Positions 34,001 to 41,535 of a stretch of 47,373 nucleotides of DNA are shown here, one piece after another. The notes under the pieces are model-generated. The model was given only the letters and a program-made list of their open reading frames with translations. It ran no database searches and was not told the origin of the DNA. The translations under genes and the position numbers were made by a program. The stretch is from Chthonomonadaceae bacterium (GTDB lineage: Bacteria; Armatimonadota; Chthonomonadetes; Chthonomonadales; Chthonomonadaceae). Location: contig JANXSG010000070.1 of NCBI GenBank assembly GCA_025352825.1, positions 1-47,373 on the forward strand. Direction: 5' to 3'. Numbering within the stretch: position 1 is the first letter of the stretch; each line of letters begins with the position of its first letter.

Positions 34001-35380
34001 GTGCCCGTTTGAGATATCTACATACATATCCATTCTGCGAATAGGAAGCGGAGCGAATGGATTACTGCTGGTTATATTAGTTATGTCTGCTATATCTGTG
34101 GTGGAGATGCTAGAGATATCGTTTGAGTCGAAGTAGGTATTGAATCGAGTGATCTTACCAACATCGTCTGCCTGAATGGAAGTGGTGACTTTCGCCATGA
34201 CATCGCCAGGAGTTCCATGCACTCTTCGTATAGCGGATCTTGCCACAAGTCTCAGCAGCAGCGGTGAGAGATCAGGATTCTGAAATATCTGGCATGAGAA
34301 AGATTGATTCCGATTTGTGGTGGAATCCCGCACAGTTATAGAGACAGGGATCATTGCTGGATTTGTGCCAATTTCGCCACTGACAGAGAAATCTCGATCC
34401 TGCTCCAGAGTGCCAATGATTGGCCCCGCAATAGCGATATGATGAGAAACTTGCAGACCAGAAAAGATATCCACAATATAAGCAGAAGTGATGGCAGCAT
34501 TTAACGCTCCCAAGCCGAAGAGGGGATGCCCGAACCCCAGCATTCGGTTCCCACGCCGATAGGTGACCGTTCCTGTACCACCTGTCATTATATCCCCGGT
34601 GGAGAGGAACGTTCCGAAAGCTGAGCCTGGCTTCAGCGGGACTCCTGCAAAACTACCGTCTCCCGCGCCGCTGCCTCCTGTGACAGTCAATGCAAAGCCT
34701 CGTTTGTCTAGCTCTTTTTGAAACCATTCTTTCAGTGGCGCGTCAATTCCACTCACAGTCAAGAGAGTATTGGCGAGGTGGAGAGATGCGGTTCTATCGG
34801 TAGAATGGGTATCTCTGGAAGCGTTCAATACAAGATGAGTTATTTTTCTGCCATCGAGATGGATTGGCTGTTTCAATGAGATCGACTCATTTGGCTTTAT
34901 GTCAGCGCCAGCATGGCGCATGGCGGGGTTAAAATAGGACGGTTTTTGAGGTATATCCGGATCCCAAGCTTCCAGCATGTCCTCTATGGGAGTTACCATA
35001 CCTACAGGCTCTTTTGGAAACTCTTCTCCCATCGAGAAGGCGCCAATGACTTTACCATTAATATAAATCGGGCTCCCACTCATACCCTGAATCAAATTCG
35101 CACCACGCTCGGTAATCGGACCGCCCTTCATCCGAATCAATATAAGGTCGTGGCCGCTATTCTCTTTCTTCAGAATTCCTACAATGGTCACGGAGAATCG
35201 GGATATGGCCGTTCCCTTAAATGTTGTTAGTCCATAGCCTTTCATACCCGGCTTAACATGACTGAGCGGCATAATATCCGAGTACACGGGAGGTTTCGCG
35301 TACACAATGGAAGAGAAGCAGAGCATTAAAATAACAAAAATAATATAGTGATGGAAGGAAATTTTACGTCTCAGGAACAT
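31022..35380 (-). CDS. SpoIVB-type (S55) peptidase domain fused to a seven-repeat beta-propeller
   Basis: 1452 residues from ATG 35378-35380, with GGAGG 12 bases before it. A signal peptide covers residues 5-28. The S55-like N-terminal domain (about 30-420) shows the serine motif GANLIQGMSGSPIYINGKVI at about 93-112 and the GFGHPLFGLGALN motif near 282-294. A beta region (about 420-570) follows. About 600-790 is low-complexity and Pro-rich. A seven-repeat propeller lies at about 800-1085, each repeat with IYAGTG..G.IYKI-like strands. Then come a coagulation-factor-like sandwich and an Ig-like C-terminus. In SpoIVB the catalytic His precedes the Ser; here the likely order is reversed. It is probably a secreted or periplasmic processing or signalling protein. 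No partner is identified. Confidence 0.85.
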   Translation of the reverse strand: MFLRRKISFHHYIIFVILMLCFSSIVYAKPPVYSDIMPLSHVKPGMKGYGLTTFKGTAISRFSVTIVGILKKENSGHDLILIRMKGGPITERGANLIQGMSGSPIYINGKVIGAFSMGEEFPKEPVGMVTPIEDMLEAWDPDIPQKPSYFNPAMRHAGADIKPNESISLKQPIHLDGRKITHLVLNASRDTHSTDRTASLHLANTLLTVSGIDAPLKEWFQKELDKRGFALTVTGGSGAGDGSFAGVPLKPGSAFGTFLSTGDIMTGGTGTVTYRRGNRMLGFGHPLFGLGALNAAITSAYIVDIFSGLQVSHHIAIAGPIIGTLEQDRDFSVSGEIGTNPAMIPVSITVRDSTTNRNQSFSCQIFQNPDLSPLLLRLVARSAIRRVHGTPGDVMAKVTTSIQADDVGKITRFNTYFDSNDISSISTTDIADITNITSSNPFAPLPIRRMDMYVDISNGHNTAGIERIFLKQGRYEPGETLDVGVALKPYRGEQQVQNLKIKIPADLPTGRYQLVVRGGQANVMRFGSFILSNGPQDQRTPPVNVLQMVNRLKDKESNTDLIAILQLNTAAPALEGEKLSQLPPNISALMRSDRNSGVRLERDELRQTSATSYIVSGQQTLMVMIVRKNTQEPPAGNNYNGPSSQAGGSVNQPSLPGIGTPGAPFNEEMEAEGTHKNIHALRNSVSPILNDTSPLNLSQETEKWMVALLPPKPSPSKPKTTVPPSAVKNSADPKIVVTVESLESPVPVNQDPPNEKPVGRQVQVWRQTAKSDFAAGKFDGASVTAAGLLELAPTLKLLVSTPETYIWCLASAPDGTIYAGTGTSGKILKISAAGVSTLLCQLPVVSVQSLLIAKDGSLWAGSGLKGRVYRIAPDGRFTLVCTLRENYILSMVQNSRGDIYLGVGGTANIYKIPFADQNKTSETTPVLVLESKSDHILCMTIDSKDNIYAGAGNAGILYKISVDGTTSALYDAKDNAITACTADKSGNIYIGTGPRASISRIAPDGTATPVFDKPGSFYTAMRTAPDGSLYASTVNTVYHIFPTKDGSWQRTNILPLDNPRDVDFLSIAILPNGGVAAGTGNVGEIYISQPSTVEKQTGTFESVIHDAKIASQWGEIRWQGSFPTGLVAHVYTRTGPLSEPDISWSKWELVKMRAGLANEGRVISPSARFIQYRIVFEGNANQNLSENSPGIREISIGYMPKNQPPRVVFQSPLGGENWSHSQQPRWQALDADNDTLTYTLSCTSDDGVSWKPIESLETSNTVSLGKTSTVDELKKNLDSDKAISDKLKNALVQGAGTVSAGSSAKTSSLLKENSKRWDTSRMTDGVYRLRVVASDAVSNAVDSLTGEAISEPFIICNALPVFNAAAPGYTADHRVQITGTVSQGLAAIIGVQFRIDGGDWTAAVPQDGLFDSSREEFRILSSALTTGKHSLEIQAFNSAGNHKSEMINIDVP

Positions 35381-35449
35381 GTGGATAGGTACCTCCGATT
35401 CGCGAAGCAATTTGAGGAGTTAGAGTGCAGAATTGCAGACATTATTTTT

Positions 35450-35653
35450 TAGGTCTCTTGCAAAAGTCTGAAATGCATCTATTTACCTAACCCCTTTCCC
35501 TCGTACCTCGGAGGGAAGGGGGAAAATTTGTCGTTGATTCTCCCTCTTCCCTAACGCAAACTGCTTTATCGTTTGCGTGTGCAGGGAAGGGGGCTAGGAG
35601 GTTAGGCAAAAGAAGTCTCAATTCTGTTGGATTCATGACATTTGCAATTACCT
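35450..35653. repeat. Diverged, inverted copy of the MITE-like element
   Basis: The ends AGGTCTCTTGCAAAAGTC (from 35451) and ACATTTGCAATTACCT (to 35653) correspond to the terminal inverted repeats of 10873-11094. The interior is the reverse complement of that element: CCCTCGTACCTCGGAGGGAA, ACGCAAACTGCTTTATCG, then GGGGGCTAGGAGGTTAGGC. It fills the gap between the S55-like gene and hisI. Confidence 0.8.
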
Positions 35654-35659
35654 ATATAG

Positions 35660-36031
35660 TCAGTATTTTTCTACTAGCGGTTCGGCAACGGTTTCCAACG
35701 ATTCTCCGTCCTGATCGATTCTGCGGAAGAAACATGATCGGTAGCCTTCGTGACATGCTGCTCCAACCTGTTCCACCTTCACCAGCAGGCAATCTTGATC
35801 GCAGTCGACGTACATTTCGCGGACATGCTGTACATTTCCCGAGGTCTCCCCTTTAATCCAGAATTTCTGGCGGGATCGGCTCCAGAAAGTGGCACGCTTC
35901 GTTGAGATAGATTGTTGTACGGCTTCAATGTTCATGTAGCCTACCATCAGAACATCGCCATTCATAATATCCTGTACTACAGCCGGGATCAAACCGTTAG
36001 CATCAAACTTCAAATTCTTCGGTACCTGCAA
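35660..36031 (-). CDS. hisI: Phosphoribosyl-AMP cyclohydrolase HisI
   Basis: 123 residues. No ATG fits; TTG 36029-36031 is the only in-frame start of normal length, with GGAG about 12 bases before it. The zinc and metal residues are in place: YVDCDQDCLLVKVEQVG with C-x-x-x-C (about residues 76-80), then ACHEGYRSCFFR. It opens the purine ring in the third step of histidine synthesis. It stands 24 bases after hisF, without the rest of the his operon. The end of the gene is six bases from the repeat at 35450-35653. Confidence 0.95.
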   Translation of the reverse strand: MQVPKNLKFDANGLIPAVVQDIMNGDVLMVGYMNIEAVQQSISTKRATFWSRSRQKFWIKGETSGNVQHVREMYVDCDQDCLLVKVEQVGAACHEGYRSCFFRRIDQDGESLETVAEPLVEKY

Positions 36032-36055
36032 AAGCTCAACTCTCCTGACCTTAAT

Positions 36056-36826
36056 TCAGCGAACACACACTCCATGTTCGGCGAGATACTCTTTAATCTG
36101 TTGTATTGTGTAGATTCCATCGTGTACCATGGATGCGATCAAAGCAGCATCGGCGTATCCTATCCTGACAGCTTCAAGGCAGTGTTGAGGAGTTCCTGCA
36201 CCACCCGATGCAATCACAGGAATCTGCACTCTCTGGGCAACTGCCCGAGTTAGTTCCAGGTCGTAACCGACTTGAGTGCCGTCTCTATCCATACTGGTAA
36301 GAAGAATCTCTCCTGCACCGAGTTCTTCGGCTTTGACTGCCCATTCCAGCGCATCCAGGCCAGTGGGGGTTCGGCCTCCATGGATAAAAACCTCCCACTT
36401 TGGCGAACCGTCTTCATACATTCCCACTCGTTTTGGGTCCATCGCTACTACAACACACTGACTGCCAAACTGCTCTGCAGCCTCGGATATAATCTGAGGA
36501 TTCTGAACTGCAGCGGTGTTCACGCCTACTTTATCCGCCCCTGCTCGCAGGATGCGTTTGAAATCTGCAGCAGTACGTATACCGCCGCCCACAGTAAATG
36601 GGATGAACACCTGTTCGGCGACGCGTTCGACTACATCGATGATCACATCGCGCTTTTCGTGGCTTGCAGTAATATCCAGAAAGACCAGCTCATCGGCTCC
36701 CATGGCGTCGTATCGGGAAGCTAACTCAACGGGATCTCCGGCATCACGAATGTTAAGGAAATTCACTCCTTTAACAACGCGGCCTTCTTTTACATCCAAA
36801 CAGGGAATAACTCTTCGTGCCAGCAT
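36056..36826 (-). CDS. hisF: Imidazole glycerol phosphate synthase, cyclase subunit HisF
   Basis: 256 residues. [20 protein letters not shown] carries the catalytic Asp at residue 11, and [12 protein letters not shown] carries the second near residue 130. A phosphate site reads [20 protein letters not shown] and another [11 protein letters not shown]. It forms the TIM-barrel cyclase that, with HisH glutaminase, makes imidazole glycerol phosphate and AICAR. No SD sequence precedes the ATG; a -10 box ends nine bases upstream (see 36836-36841), so the mRNA may be leaderless. It is followed by hisI. Confidence 0.96.
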   Translation of the reverse strand: MLARRVIPCLDVKEGRVVKGVNFLNIRDAGDPVELASRYDAMGADELVFLDITASHEKRDVIIDVVERVAEQVFIPFTVGGGIRTAADFKRILRAGADKVGVNTAAVQNPQIISEAAEQFGSQCVVVAMDPKRVGMYEDGSPKWEVFIHGGRTPTGLDALEWAVKAEELGAGEILLTSMDRDGTQVGYDLELTRAVAQRVQIPVIASGGAGTPQHCLEAVRIGYADAALIASMVHDGIYTIQQIKEYLAEHGVCVR

Positions 36827-36835
36827 AGTGAAACT

Positions 36836-36841
36836 ATTATA
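36836..36841 (-). promoter_or_regulatory. -10 box nine bases from the hisF start (leaderless candidate)
   Basis: On the minus strand TATAAT occupies 36841-36836. A start seven bases later would be near 36829, three bases before the ATG at 36826. There is no SD site, so translation would have to be leaderless. A -35 match is weak. Confidence 0.45.
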
Positions 36842-36858
36842 TCACATGCATAAAGATG

Positions 36859-36888
36859 TTGACAAATAGAGCAAATCGGGCGTAGAAT
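36859..36888 (+). promoter_or_regulatory. Predicted sigma-70 promoter of the peptidylprolyl isomerase gene
   Basis: A consensus TTGACA at 36859-36864 and TAGAAT at 36883-36888 are separated by 18 bases. It lies 93 bases before ATG 36982, in the divergent gap with hisF. Confidence 0.65.
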
Positions 36889-36981
36889 GCTACCGACTCT
36901 TCCGTACTAAAATAAGCTCTTCACATTGAGCGTGGAATTCAAGAGCAATCTATACTTTAACTTACCAGGAGAAGAATTCGT

Positions 36982-37659
36982 ATGCGACCAGTAATCGGCA
37001 TTTTCGGCTTAGTGCTTGCGGCCATCCTATTAGTGGCAGTGCTTTCAAAAGTGCATCCTTATAATGGCGGCCCTCCCATGGCAGATCAGGAGTTGGCTAA
37101 AGCCGAAGAAGATAAAAAGGCGGCTGCCAAACCACCTACTCCTGCCTCACCTGCGGCTGTTGCAGATGGTGCCAAGGCTTTTGATGCCGTCAAAGATGGG
37201 GCTATTAAAGCTACTCTCGTGGTGGATGGCAGAGGTACTGTGGTGATGGAGTTCTACCCTAAGGCGGCACCGAAAACGGTTGCTCACTTCACATATCTAA
37301 TAAAGAGCCATTTCTACGATGGAACTAAGTTTCATCGAGTAGAGCCTGGATTTGTTGTGCAGGGCGGTGATCCGAAGAGCAAGGATATGGACGCGGCTCA
37401 GTTTACTGCAGCACAGATCGGAACACACGGCTCAGGAACATCTGTCCCGCTGGAAGCGAAACTCCCGCATCTTAAGGGCTCAATCGGGCTGGCTCGCTCG
37501 CAATCGGAAGACAGCGGCGACAGCCAGTTCTATTTCAATTTGAATACAAATACGCCACTAGATGGGAAATACTGCGTCTTCGGCAAAATCATTTCTGGCG
37601 ATGATGTCCCCGAAAAAATCCAAATTGGCGATAAGATCGCCAGTTTTAGCTTGCGGTAA
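36982..37659 (+). CDS. Cyclophilin-type peptidylprolyl isomerase, membrane-anchored
   Basis: 225 residues; AGGAG stands ten bases before the ATG. An uncleaved-type N-terminal helix (PVIGIFGLVLAAILLVAVLS, 3-22) and an Ala/Lys/Pro linker lead to a cyclophilin domain at about 75-225. It shows YPKAAPKTVAHFTYLIKSHF, FHRVEPGFVVQGGDPKSK, GSIGLARSQSEDSGDSQFYF (with the conserved Q-F-Y-F in place of Q-F-F-I) and YCVFGKIISG. It catalyses proline isomerisation in the periplasm. A hairpin follows the stop. Confidence 0.93.
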   Translation: MRPVIGIFGLVLAAILLVAVLSKVHPYNGGPPMADQELAKAEEDKKAAAKPPTPASPAAVADGAKAFDAVKDGAIKATLVVDGRGTVVMEFYPKAAPKTVAHFTYLIKSHFYDGTKFHRVEPGFVVQGGDPKSKDMDAAQFTAAQIGTHGSGTSVPLEAKLPHLKGSIGLARSQSEDSGDSQFYFNLNTNTPLDGKYCVFGKIISGDDVPEKIQIGDKIASFSLR

Positions 37660-37676
37660 CTCATTCTCAATTATTT

Positions 37677-37716
37677 CACACTAGCTAATGATTATAATGT
37701 ATCATTAGCTAGTGTG
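37677..37716 (+). terminator. 16-bp hairpin after the isomerase gene
   Basis: CACACTAGCTAATGAT at 37677-37692 and its exact complement at 37701-37716 leave an 8-nt loop, 18 bases past the stop. The trailing CATTTGCATT is only modestly T-rich. Confidence 0.7.
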
Positions 37717-37857
37717 CATTTGCATTCGTAGATATTCGCAAACAACTTTCCGAAATGAGTTGTGATTAATTGAGTTGAATAAATACGGCCTTAATATTAA
37801 TCAATGTGGCCATATTTCAATTGTTGCGTACGATTTCCAAAAGGTGATACAGAATTC

Positions 37858-38733
37858 ATGCAAACAAAATTGGAAATGCATTCGTTATTTCCTCTGTTCG
37901 ACGTGCAAATGGCGCACATCGCCTGTGCAGACAACCTGGATTATATGAATACTCTTCAGGATGAATCTATACAGCTCATCGTGTCTTCACCACCATACAA
38001 TATTGGAAAATCCTATGAAAAGCGACTTCAGCTCGATGAATACATAAGCCAACAAACTAAGGTTATAACTGAGTGCGCCAGGCTGTTAAATCCGATTGGT
38101 TCGCTATGCTGGCAAGTTGGAAATAATATTGATGATGGTGAGATATTTCCTCTCGATATCATATTATATCCCGTTTTCAAGAGCCTTGGGCTAATGCTTA
38201 GGAATCGTATTATCTGGCAGTTTGGTCATGGACTGCACTGTTCTAAGCGTTTTAGTGGACGTCATGAGACTATATTATGGTTTACAAAAACGGACGACTA
38301 TGTTTTTAATTTAGATAATGTTCGGATGCCATCCAAGTATCCAGGTAAGAAGTATTTTAAAGGGCCGAAGCGCGGTGAACTATCTGGCAACCCGCTAGGC
38401 AAGAATCCGACAGACGTGTGGGATATTCCGAACGTAAAATCAAACCATATTGAGAAGACATTACATCCATGTCAGTTTCCTGTCGAATTAGTAGAACGCT
38501 TAGTATTGGCAATGACAAACCCGGGGGATATTGTTTTAGACCCATATATGGGTGTTGGATCAGCTGTTGTAGCAGCTCTAAAACACGACCGTTTTGGATA
38601 TGGCTGCGATATAATACAAGATTACGTCGATATTGCAAAGCAGCGTATTGAAAAACTTCGTTTTGGTACTCTTCTTACTCGTGAAATGGGCAAGCCAATT
38701 TATGACCCCTCGAAACCTGGTGGAGGACATTAA
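37858..38733 (+). CDS. Beta-class DNA methyltransferase of a BstYI-like R-M system
   Basis: 291 residues from ATG 37858; AAAAGG is about 14 bases before it (ATG 37804 is in frame but without a site). The catalytic motif SSPPYNIG is at about 43-50 and the AdoMet-binding DPYMGVGSAVVAALKHDRFG at about 224-243. This order (catalytic first) defines the beta class. SPPY is the form usual in N4-cytosine enzymes, though N6-adenine cannot be excluded. Its stop overlaps the endonuclease start as TAATG, so the two are coupled. The target is inferred from the partner as RGATCY. Confidence 0.93.
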   Translation: MQTKLEMHSLFPLFDVQMAHIACADNLDYMNTLQDESIQLIVSSPPYNIGKSYEKRLQLDEYISQQTKVITECARLLNPIGSLCWQVGNNIDDGEIFPLDIILYPVFKSLGLMLRNRIIWQFGHGLHCSKRFSGRHETILWFTKTDDYVFNLDNVRMPSKYPGKKYFKGPKRGELSGNPLGKNPTDVWDIPNVKSNHIEKTLHPCQFPVELVERLVLAMTNPGDIVLDPYMGVGSAVVAALKHDRFGYGCDIIQDYVDIAKQRIEKLRFGTLLTREMGKPIYDPSKPGGGH

Positions 38734-39344
38734 TGAGAATCGTTGCTTCTTATTCTCACTTGAATGGATTAGAATTCTTGATAGTTCATCATCCAGAAAT
38801 TTGGCAGGAAATCCAGGATGTAATTGCCTCCCTTGATGCCTCAATATGTAAAACTAAAGTTTCTAAAGAGAAGAATATGGTCGGAAATATTCTCTATTCG
38901 CCAACAGCCATGAACAAAGCCATCCGAATCTGTTTTGAGCGGCAGCAGTGGAAGGAATCGAGGGTATCTTACTGGGTCACTCAAGATTCAAAATTAATAC
39001 GCCGAACTATGCAGATGAGTGCTTCGGAACAAAAAGCTGAGATCGAGGCTGCTGGTCATAAGCCTATATTCTCCTATAATCAGACGGACTTCGTCAAAGA
39101 TCGCGTAGCGGTGGAAGTTCAGTTCGGTAAATATGCATTTGTTGCGTACGATTTATTTGTGAAGCATTTGGCGTTTTACATTCGTGATGTAATTGATGTA
39201 GGTATTGAGATATTGCCTATGAAAGAACTGCAATCCGAAATGAGTTCGGGACCGGGCTATTATGAAGGCGAGCTCTACAACTTGATCCGTGAAGGACGGG
39301 GTGTTCCAGCAGTACCGCTGGTTCTAGTAGGGATTGCACCTTAA
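38733..39344 (+). CDS. BstYI/BglII family type II restriction endonuclease (predicted R^GATCY)
   Basis: 203 residues, the same length as BstYI as I recall it. MRIVASYSHLNGLEFLIVHH, a TDFVKDRVAVEVQFGKYAFV core, VKHLAFYIRDVIDVGIEILP and an end YNLIREGRGVPAVPLVLVGI closely follow the family. D119, E128 and Q130 fall on the residue numbers given for the BstYI active site (D-x8-E-x-Q). BstYI cuts R^GATCY, leaving GATC overhangs. It is coupled to the methyltransferase, with no separate controller gene visible. No alignment was run; the match rests on remembered sequence. Confidence 0.93.
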   Translation: MRIVASYSHLNGLEFLIVHHPEIWQEIQDVIASLDASICKTKVSKEKNMVGNILYSPTAMNKAIRICFERQQWKESRVSYWVTQDSKLIRRTMQMSASEQKAEIEAAGHKPIFSYNQTDFVKDRVAVEVQFGKYAFVAYDLFVKHLAFYIRDVIDVGIEILPMKELQSEMSSGPGYYEGELYNLIREGRGVPAVPLVLVGIAP

Positions 39345-39377
39345 TCAATTTTAAAAGCTAATTGTATTTATGGAGTT

Positions 39378-39575
39378 ATGCTTGATTATACAAGAATAGT
39401 TGAAATTAATGAATGGGCAGAAAAACAAGGAATATAGTTCGACTTACATGTTAATTATTTACTTCGTTTTAATCATAGATCTCCAAGTAGTGGGGACTTT
39501 TTTGGAAATTTAAGTTCAATTACGTGTAGTTCGTCACAAATTTACATATGTGTAATAAAAAGAAAATATCGATAA
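39378..39575 (+). pseudogene. Possible gene relic with an in-frame TAG, after the R-M pair
   Basis: ATG 39378 opens a 65-codon frame reading MLDYTRIVEINEWAEKQGI, then TAG at 39435-39437, then FDLHVNYLLRFNHRSPSSGD and further to TAA at 39573-39575. The GGAG before the ATG is too close to be convincing. I do not recognise it. It may be the start of a third gene lost from the R-M locus or may be chance. The rest of 39345-39689 is AT-rich with nothing recognised. Confidence 0.25.
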
Positions 39576-39689
39576 TTTGATCTATTTCCACCTTTAATTA
39601 GTTGCTCCAGAGTGGTATACTGAGATAGAATCAATTGTTCGAAATGGAATATATTCTGGTGTCCAAATCAAAGTTACGAGGAGAGAATT

Positions 39690-39890
39690 ATGGACGATAC
39701 GCTGTTGAGCGATTCGACACCTGAGCAAACTTCGAAGATACAAGAAATAATTCAACTTCATCTTCTAGAAATTGAGCAAATCCGGAAAGCGATGAAACGT
39801 GCTCAGTCCCAAATAAATGCATCTGCAGCACGCACAGATGCCAACTTGATTCACATACAGGGGCAACTGACTAAATTACGGGCGAATTGA
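39690..39890 (+). CDS. Small coiled-coil protein, first of a pair
   Basis: 66 residues from ATG 39690 with a good GAGGAG eight to thirteen bases before it. It is wholly hydrophilic and helical, with heptad-like spacing (IQEIIQLHLLEIEQIRKAMK, AQSQINASAARTDANLIHIQ, GQLTKL). No membrane segment and no known domain. The next gene begins one base after its TGA, so the two are probably made together and may form a heteromeric coiled coil. Function unknown. Confidence 0.7.
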   Translation: MDDTLLSDSTPEQTSKIQEIIQLHLLEIEQIRKAMKRAQSQINASAARTDANLIHIQGQLTKLRAN

Positions 39891-39891
39891 G

Positions 39892-40188
39892 ATGCTTAAA
39901 TCCTTGATGGAAATCATTAAGCAGCTTCTTGGGCTGGCTAAGGATACTCAGGCAAATAAAGATGATATCAAAGCAGTACAGTCAAGACTAGAAACTGTAA
40001 CCGAAACACTGAAGCAGGTCATATTTGAACTTCAGCGCCTCAAGGAGAACGAAGCACACGAACGAGAAAAGTTGGGTTTGCGCCTGCAAAATGTGCTTTT
40101 GCGCTCCGAACGTCCTCTTCTTGGCGGTGTTAATAATGATCATATAAGTATAAACGACATCCAGACACGTATAGTAGCTCTCCAATAG
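39892..40188 (+). CDS. Small coiled-coil protein, second of a pair (TAG-ended, open to 40233)
   Basis: 98 residues. Heptad pattern over LAKDTQANKDDIKAVQSRLE, ETLKQVIFELQRLKENEAHE and REKLGLRLQNVLLRSE. It stops at TAG 40186-40188 within a coiled coil; the same frame continues as EVEILKNRIAQLEK to TAA 40231-40233, an obvious further two heptads. So the gene has either lost its last 14 codons to a Q-to-stop (CAG to TAG) change or reads through. No recognised domain. It sits 547 bases after the restriction gene. Confidence 0.7.
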   Translation: MLKSLMEIIKQLLGLAKDTQANKDDIKAVQSRLETVTETLKQVIFELQRLKENEAHEREKLGLRLQNVLLRSERPLLGGVNNDHISINDIQTRIVALQ

Positions 40189-40410
40189 GAAGTAGAAATT
40201 TTGAAGAATCGTATTGCGCAGTTGGAAAAATAAATAGCATATGACCGTCCTCACTCCAACATCTTCTTGCAGAAGCTTACTGCCCTTGTCTATGTATAAA
40301 TATTAGCTTAGCTCATTCCTTCACCTCGATCATGAGTAAATGTTTACAAGTAGTATCAATTCGCGATTTTGATGCAGTAACCACCTAACATTCATCTAGG
40401 AGATTCATCG

Positions 40411-41535
40411 ATGGGATTGCTAAGTCAGGTGTTTTTGGGGTTGCTCTTGGCCGCCTTCGCATTTGGAATAACATGCCCTGTGTCAGCTCAGGAAAAACCA
40501 CCTCTCTACGAAGAAGAGATCGCCGCATCCAATCCCATCCGAATTCAGCAGGCGCATGAACTCGATAGTTACATCCTCAGTCTCAAGAACGATAACAGCC
40601 GACTACACAAACTCTTCACTCCAGACTATTCATCAACATCTGCCTATCTCGCATCCACGATCAAACTACGGAAAGCTTTTGCTCAGAGCATCGGTTATCC
40701 ACCGCCTGGTCTACCCGATAAAGAAGCGTCCATTTTTACTCGTCTTGGTGAAGACGGATTAGGTACCTACTACCGCGCCACAATTCCTATTCTGCCAGGA
40801 GTGCACTCGGTTGGCCTGTATATAGTGCCGAAAGGCATCAAAGGCCGTGTCCCGCTTATCATCTCCATGCACGGCGGCGGCGGATCTCCAGAAGTAGCCA
40901 CCTTCCATGGAGGCTCTAATTATCACGACATGGTGATGGGTGGGGTGAAACGTGGATATGTGGTGTGGGCGCCACAGCATCTCTTCAGCGCAGATGGTTA
41001 CCCTGGCGACATCCGCAACCGCACCGACGATCGCCTGCGCTTGGTCGAAACGAGCATCACGGCAGTCGAGATCGCCAAGATCACACGCAGCCTGGATGTA
41101 CTCCTTAAGCGCCCCGAGATCGACCCGAAGCGAGTTGCGATGGTTGGGCTCTCGTACGGAGGCTACTATACTCTGGTTACTACTGCCCTCGAACCTCGCA
41201 TCAAGGCTGCAGTCTCTAGCTGCTACTACGGGGTGCAGGAAGGGCGATACGAAACCGATGAACTCTCGGTACCCACCGATTTTCGCTTTACCGACCGCTT
41301 CACTTTATTCAAAGATTCCGAAATCGTCGCTCTCATCTGTCCGCGCCCGCTGGAGATTCAAGCAGGTGCGAAAGACAACGCCAGCCACCGAGAAATGGGC
41401 AAACTACTCGCTCCGCTATCAGCACAGTACTATCATGGCCTTGGTATGGACAATAAGTTTCGGTTCCTGGTATTCGAAGGTGGCCACGAATTCTACGATC
41501 CCTCCGCCTGGGCATTCCTCAAGAATAATTTGTAA
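40411..41535 (+). CDS. Secreted alpha/beta hydrolase (prolyl oligopeptidase/acetyl-esterase-like)
   Basis: 374 residues; AGGAG stands nine bases before the ATG. A signal peptide covers about 1-26 (VFLGLLLAAFAFGITCPVSA). An oxyanion-hole strand PLIISMHGGGGSP lies near 147-159. The nucleophile elbow GLSYGGY lies near 247-253 and the catalytic His is in EGGHEFYDPSAW near 357. A likely acid is in LEIQAGAKDNASH. It belongs to the large group of secreted esterases and peptidases with the ABHD/prolyl oligopeptidase fold; the substrate cannot be told. A fragment of a second, similar gene is at 42444-42532. Confidence 0.85.
   Translation: MGLLSQVFLGLLLAAFAFGITCPVSAQEKPPLYEEEIAASNPIRIQQAHELDSYILSLKNDNSRLHKLFTPDYSSTSAYLASTIKLRKAFAQSIGYPPPGLPDKEASIFTRLGEDGLGTYYRATIPILPGVHSVGLYIVPKGIKGRVPLIISMHGGGGSPEVATFHGGSNYHDMVMGGVKRGYVVWAPQHLFSADGYPGDIRNRTDDRLRLVETSITAVEIAKITRSLDVLLKRPEIDPKRVAMVGLSYGGYYTLVTTALEPRIKAAVSSCYYGVQEGRYETDELSVPTDFRFTDRFTLFKDSEIVALICPRPLEIQAGAKDNASHREMGKLLAPLSAQYYHGLGMDNKFRFLVFEGGHEFYDPSAWAFLKNNL

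Noticed and set aside
22052-40188. Recoding of TAG as a sense codon, because three to four frames continue past TAG (22052, 39435, 40186, 42456)
   Set aside because: TAG is the normal final stop of the alpha-2-macroglobulin, PEP-CTERM-like and Uma2 genes, where no homology continues past it. Single mutations explain the cases better.
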